Assembly: GCF_947253055.1 (NCBI RefSeq)
Contig: NZ_CAMXYE010000032.1
Coordinates: forward strand, 1 to 15,152
Reading direction: 5' to 3'
Source: an uncultured Arcanobacterium sp.
GTDB lineage: Bacteria > Actinomycetota > Actinomycetes > Actinomycetales > Actinomycetaceae
Length of the DNA: 15,152 nucleotides
Shown here in pieces: positions 13,106 to 15,152 of the stretch (the stretch's first letter is position 1; every line of letters starts with the position of its first letter). The translations under genes were made by a program, and so were the position numbers. The notes below the pieces were generated by a model. It made no database searches, had not been told where the DNA came from, and worked only from the letters and a program-made list of their open reading frames with translations.

Positions 13106-13972
13106 ATGAGTAACCCGGTAATGGAACGTAATCCTTATTTCAAGGCTGCGCCGGGGCGGGTAAATACGCCGCCGGTAAATCGCGGCAATGCAGGAGAGAC
13201 TAGTTACGATAACGATTATTCTACCTACGCTGCCCCGAGCTATCAGAATCAAGCAGATCCTGCATATGCTGGTGCTGCTGCGCCTTTTAGCGCTGCAGAG
13301 TCGATGAGCTATCGCGATGCGATGAATAAAACGGCGATTTTATTGGTGACGGCGGTAATTTCCGGAGTGGCAGCCGTAGTGCTATTCCCGCCGGTTGCTC
13401 TAACTTCTTTGGCGATGATTTGTTCCCTCGTCGCCTTCGTGGTCGGAATGGTAATTGCTTTTAAGCGTATTGTGCCGCGCGGCTTAGCCATAGCCTATGC
13501 CGTTTTAGAAGGGGTGACTTTAGGAGCGCTTACGGGTTTTCTAGAAATCTATGTTCCCGGTATCGCCATTCAGACTATCCTCGCCACCACCGTAATAGTG
13601 GGGGTGACCTTAGCGCTTCACTACAGTGGTAAAGTGCGCACAACTGCGCGCGGTTTAAAATTCGTGCTTATAGCTGCAATCGGTGGAATTATCTTTAGTT
13701 TCCTAAATATGCTGCTCATGTTGTTTACGAATTTTAATATCCGCACGGATATCACTTTCTTAGGTATGCCGCTCGGAGTGGGGCTCGGGATACTCATGAT
13801 ACTGGTGGCAGCCTATATACTGATTGCCGATTTTGAAGCCGTGCAAGTGGCGGTACAAAACGGCGCTCCGCGAGAGTTCGCTTGGACTTGCGCCATCGGC
13901 ATCGTGATGACTATTTTCTGGATCTACTTAGAGGTGCTCCGTATCCTGGCGATCCTGGCAGATAATCGCTAG
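13106..13972 (+). CDS. Bax inhibitor-1/YccA family membrane protein, actinobacterial type
   Basis: 288-residue inner-membrane protein. The N-terminus MSNPVMERNPYFK is a hallmark of the actinobacterial branch (Bax1-I). Residues 14-68 are a polar, Tyr/Ala/Pro/Asn-rich cytosolic segment. Seven hydrophobic segments follow at about 77-95, 97-118, 125-146, 152-172, 184-207, 219-241 and 259-284. The conserved IADFEAVQVAVQNGAPREFAW segment spans 240-260, and FWIYLEVLRILAIL ends the protein. Bacterial relatives such as YetJ act as pH-sensitive calcium leak channels; the physiological role in actinobacteria is not established. AGGAGG (13095-13100) lies 5 bases before the ATG. It is monocistronic, ending at a hairpin shared with the convergent FKBP gene. 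Confidence 0.93.
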   Translation: MSNPVMERNPYFKAAPGRVNTPPVNRGNAGETSYDNDYSTYAAPSYQNQADPAYAGAAAPFSAAESMSYRDAMNKTAILLVTAVISGVAAVVLFPPVALTSLAMICSLVAFVVGMVIAFKRIVPRGLAIAYAVLEGVTLGALTGFLEIYVPGIAIQTILATTVIVGVTLALHYSGKVRTTARGLKFVLIAAIGGIIFSFLNMLLMLFTNFNIRTDITFLGMPLGVGLGILMILVAAYILIADFEAVQVAVQNGAPREFAWTCAIGIVMTIFWIYLEVLRILAILADNR

Positions 13973-13991
13973 ATGAATTAAATTTTTGCGG

Positions 13992-14032
13992 TATTTAGCT
14001 TTGCGATGTTTAGCACTGCAAATAGCTAAATA
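13992..14032. terminator. Bidirectional hairpin between BI-1 and FKBP genes
   Basis: TATTTAGCT (13992-14000) pairs with AGCTAAATA (14024-14032), continued by TTGC (14001-14004) with GCAA (14018-14021) across a two-base bulge. It lies between convergent genes, 20 bp after one stop and 5 bp from the other. Confidence 0.55.
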
Positions 14033-14036
14033 TGCT

Positions 14037-14450
14037 TTAGTTCTTGCGATAAGCTCCGAGGATATCTACCACGAATACGATGGTATCGTCTCCGGAAATA
14101 CCAGCGCGCGGATTTCCCCGTTCGCCGTAGCCCTTTACAGGAGGAACCGAAATAAGCACGCGGCTTCCTACCTGTTTACCTACGAGAGCTTGATCCCAGC
14201 CTTGGATTACCATTCCCACGCCAATCGGGAAACGAGCTGGTTCCGCCCGGAAATAGGAAGAATCAAATATATCGCCGCCCCAGATTTGGCCGTGATAATT
14301 TACTTCTATTTCCTGCCCCGGCTGCACTACTGTGCCATTACCTTCTTCTAGAATCTGCACCCTTAACCCTTTAGGAGCGGGAGAATCCGGAAAAGTAATT
14401 TCGGGTACCTCGCCAAAAGATCCGGAAATTTTCGGTAGTACGACGTCCAT
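14037..14450 (-). CDS. FKBP-type peptidyl-prolyl cis-trans isomerase
   Basis: 137-residue cytosolic protein folding catalyst; no signal peptide. The FKBP domain covers about residues 42-133. Landmarks are VNYHGQIWGGDIFDSSY (50-66, with the active-site Tyr and FD), the FPIGVGMVIQGWDQAL segment (74-89, the V-I-x-x-W pocket floor), VGSRVLISVPPVKGYGERG (94-112, with the pocket Tyr108) and FVVDIL (126-131). The domain is complete, so activity is expected. The short N-terminal extension (1-40) is Pro/Gly rich, as in many actinobacterial homologues. AAAGG lies about 7 bases before the ATG. A minus-strand TAGAAT (14489-14484) is a likely -10, leaving a leader of about 27 bases. It is convergent with the BI-1 family gene and follows msrA on the same strand. 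Confidence 0.95.
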   Translation of the reverse strand: MDVVLPKISGSFGEVPEITFPDSPAPKGLRVQILEEGNGTVVQPGQEIEVNYHGQIWGGDIFDSSYFRAEPARFPIGVGMVIQGWDQALVGKQVGSRVLISVPPVKGYGERGNPRAGISGDDTIVFVVDILGAYRKN

Positions 14451-14483
14451 TCGTATGCCTTTCTTATTAGATAATGCATCTTT

Positions 14484-14489
14484 ATTCTA
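14484..14489 (-). promoter_or_regulatory. Candidate -10 box (TAGAAT) for the FKBP gene
   Basis: Minus-strand TAGAAT within TAGAATAAAGAT, the same 12-mer as upstream of the BI-1 family gene, 33 bp before the ATG. It lies just downstream of the msrA stop and its duplicated tail. Confidence 0.45.
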
Positions 14490-14495
14490 CGCTAT

Positions 14496-14549
14496 TTAGA
14501 GATTTGGCAGCGGGCAAGCTACTCAGAGATTTGGCAGCGGGCAAGCTAC
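14496..14549 (-). repeat. Tandem 27-bp duplication of the msrA 3' end
   Basis: A 25-bp sequence at 14525-14549 is repeated exactly at 14498-14522 with a two-base spacer, giving a 27-bp period. The upstream copy (14523-14549 on the minus strand) encodes VACPLPNL and the TGA stop. The second copy lies after the stop in the same frame and ends in TAA (14498-14496). Confidence 0.9.
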
Positions 14550-15152
14550 GCCGGTGCGGCTGTGGCAGCGATAGCCCTGCGGATACTTTTGCAGATAGTT
14601 CTGATGATATTCTTCGGCTAAATAATACTTATAAGCTGCCGCCGGTAGAATTTCGGTGACTATTTCTCCTCTGCCAGATTTTAATAATTCCTGCTGGTAG
14701 ATTTGGCGCATCTCTTTGGCGAGTTTTTCTTGGGATGCCGAAGTGTAGAAAATTAGGGAACGATACTGGCTTCCGCGGTCGTTACCTTGCCGATCGCGTG
14801 AAGTGGGATCGTGGCACTCCCAAAATATCTGGAGAATTTTTGCTGCGCCAATAACTTCTGTATCGAAAGTGACGCAAACCGTCTCCGCATGCCCCGTATT
14901 TCCGCTGCAAACATCTTCATAACTGGGGTGGGGAAAAGTGCCTCCCATATACCCTACACTCGTATCTAGTACGCCGGGAGTGTGCTGATAAATTTCTTCT
15001 ACACCCCAGAAGCAGCCGGCCGCTAGATAAATAGTTGCCGAGCTGGCTGGGGTATCTAAGCTAGCTAAGCTAGCCGAGGTAGCTAAGTTATTCGCGCTGG
15101 CTGAGCTATTCGCGCTGGCTGAGCTATTCGCGCTGGCTGAGCTATTCGCGCT
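14523..15152 (-). CDS. msrA: Peptide methionine sulfoxide reductase A, 5' end outside the window
   Basis: Repairs oxidised methionine (S-sulfoxide) in proteins. 209 residues are visible and the frame stays open to the window edge, so the start lies outside. The catalytic motif AAGCFWGVEE contains Cys47 (codon 15014-15012). GGTFPHPSYEDVCSGNTGHAE, ECHDPTSRDRQGNDRGSQYRS and the AEEYHQNYLQKYP stretch follow in family order. The C-terminus YRCHSRTGVACPLPNL carries Cys196 and Cys204 at the usual resolving-Cys positions. An internal ATG at 14946-14948 is not the start, because it would remove the catalytic Cys. Residues 1-42 are a Ala/Ser/Asn-rich linker from an 18-bp tandem repeat. This linker could join an unseen N-terminal domain, for example a membrane anchor or an MsrB domain. 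The 3' end is duplicated in frame after the stop. Confidence 0.93.
   Translation of the reverse strand, partial: SANSSASANSSASANSSASANNLATSASLASLDTPASSATIYLAAGCFWGVEEIYQHTPGVLDTSVGYMGGTFPHPSYEDVCSGNTGHAETVCVTFDTEVIGAAKILQIFWECHDPTSRDRQGNDRGSQYRSLIFYTSASQEKLAKEMRQIYQQELLKSGRGEIVTEILPAAAYKYYLAEEYHQNYLQKYPQGYRCHSRTGVACPLPNL
15081..15152 (-). repeat. 18-bp minisatellite within msrA
   Basis: Three perfect copies of GGCTGAGCTATTCGCGCT (plus strand; 15099-15116, 15117-15134, 15135-15152) follow a degenerate copy at 15081-15098. The array reaches the window edge and may continue. On the minus strand each unit encodes six residues, SANSSA. Confidence 0.95.

Noticed and set aside
14523..14948. msrA start at the internal ATG 14946-14948
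   Set aside because: It would remove the GCFWGVEE catalytic motif, which is read in the same frame just upstream.
15081..15152. CRISPR array
   Set aside because: The 18-bp repeats are head-to-tail without spacers and keep an open msrA frame.

Overview
The window looks like a chromosomal segment of a fairly low-GC actinomycete, probably host-associated. The evidence is an actinobacterial-type Bax inhibitor-1 (BI-1) family protein starting MSNPVMERN, an actinobacterial uridine-kinase-like P-loop protein, a secreted protein with a DUF6636-like Cys pattern, TANNNT-type -10 boxes (TAGACT, TAGAAT), GTG starts, and a large pilus/adhesin-type surface protein. I cannot name the genus; a member of the Actinomycetaceae or a neighbour is my best guess. 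I see no transposase, integrase or CRISPR array.

Left part (1-4345). A membrane-anchored secreted Cys-rich protein (-) diverges from an aroD-thioesterase pair (+) whose stop and start codons overlap. Facing them is a short operon (-) of a 58-residue protein and a diverged P-loop kinase. nagB (+) follows, with a good -10 box, tandem 14-bp repeats upstream and a strong hairpin downstream. A small acidic protein of unknown function (-) ends this part.

Middle (4346-6833). An AT-rich gene-poor gap carries an orphan hairpin and a 22-bp-spaced direct repeat, then a small Imm35/YrhB-like gene (+). Next is a translation cluster on the minus strand: serS, tRNA-Ser(UGA), tRNA-Ser(GCU) and one intrinsic terminator. 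The enzyme and two of its tRNA substrates may share a transcript.

Right part (6901-15152). A 1308-residue exported adhesin (-) has at least three, probably four, modules resembling the isopeptide-forming C-domains of streptococcal antigen I/II. It also has a DUF11-like repeat and a C-terminal wall-sorting-like tail with LEKTG where LPXTG is expected. Upstream of it are a degenerate 16-bp repeat that runs into a terminator hairpin, then a two-gene ABC-2 exporter operon (-). A BI-1/YccA family membrane protein (+) converges on an FKBP-type prolyl isomerase (-), with a shared hairpin between. The window ends inside an msrA gene (-) open to the edge. Its C-terminal codons and stop are duplicated in frame just downstream, and its N-terminal linker is an 18-bp minisatellite.

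No single multi-gene system that is clearly new stands out. The best leads are the adhesin with its non-canonical sorting tail, the repeat structures at both ends of msrA, the orphan immunity-like gene in the AT-rich gap, and the 16-bp repeat/terminator element.
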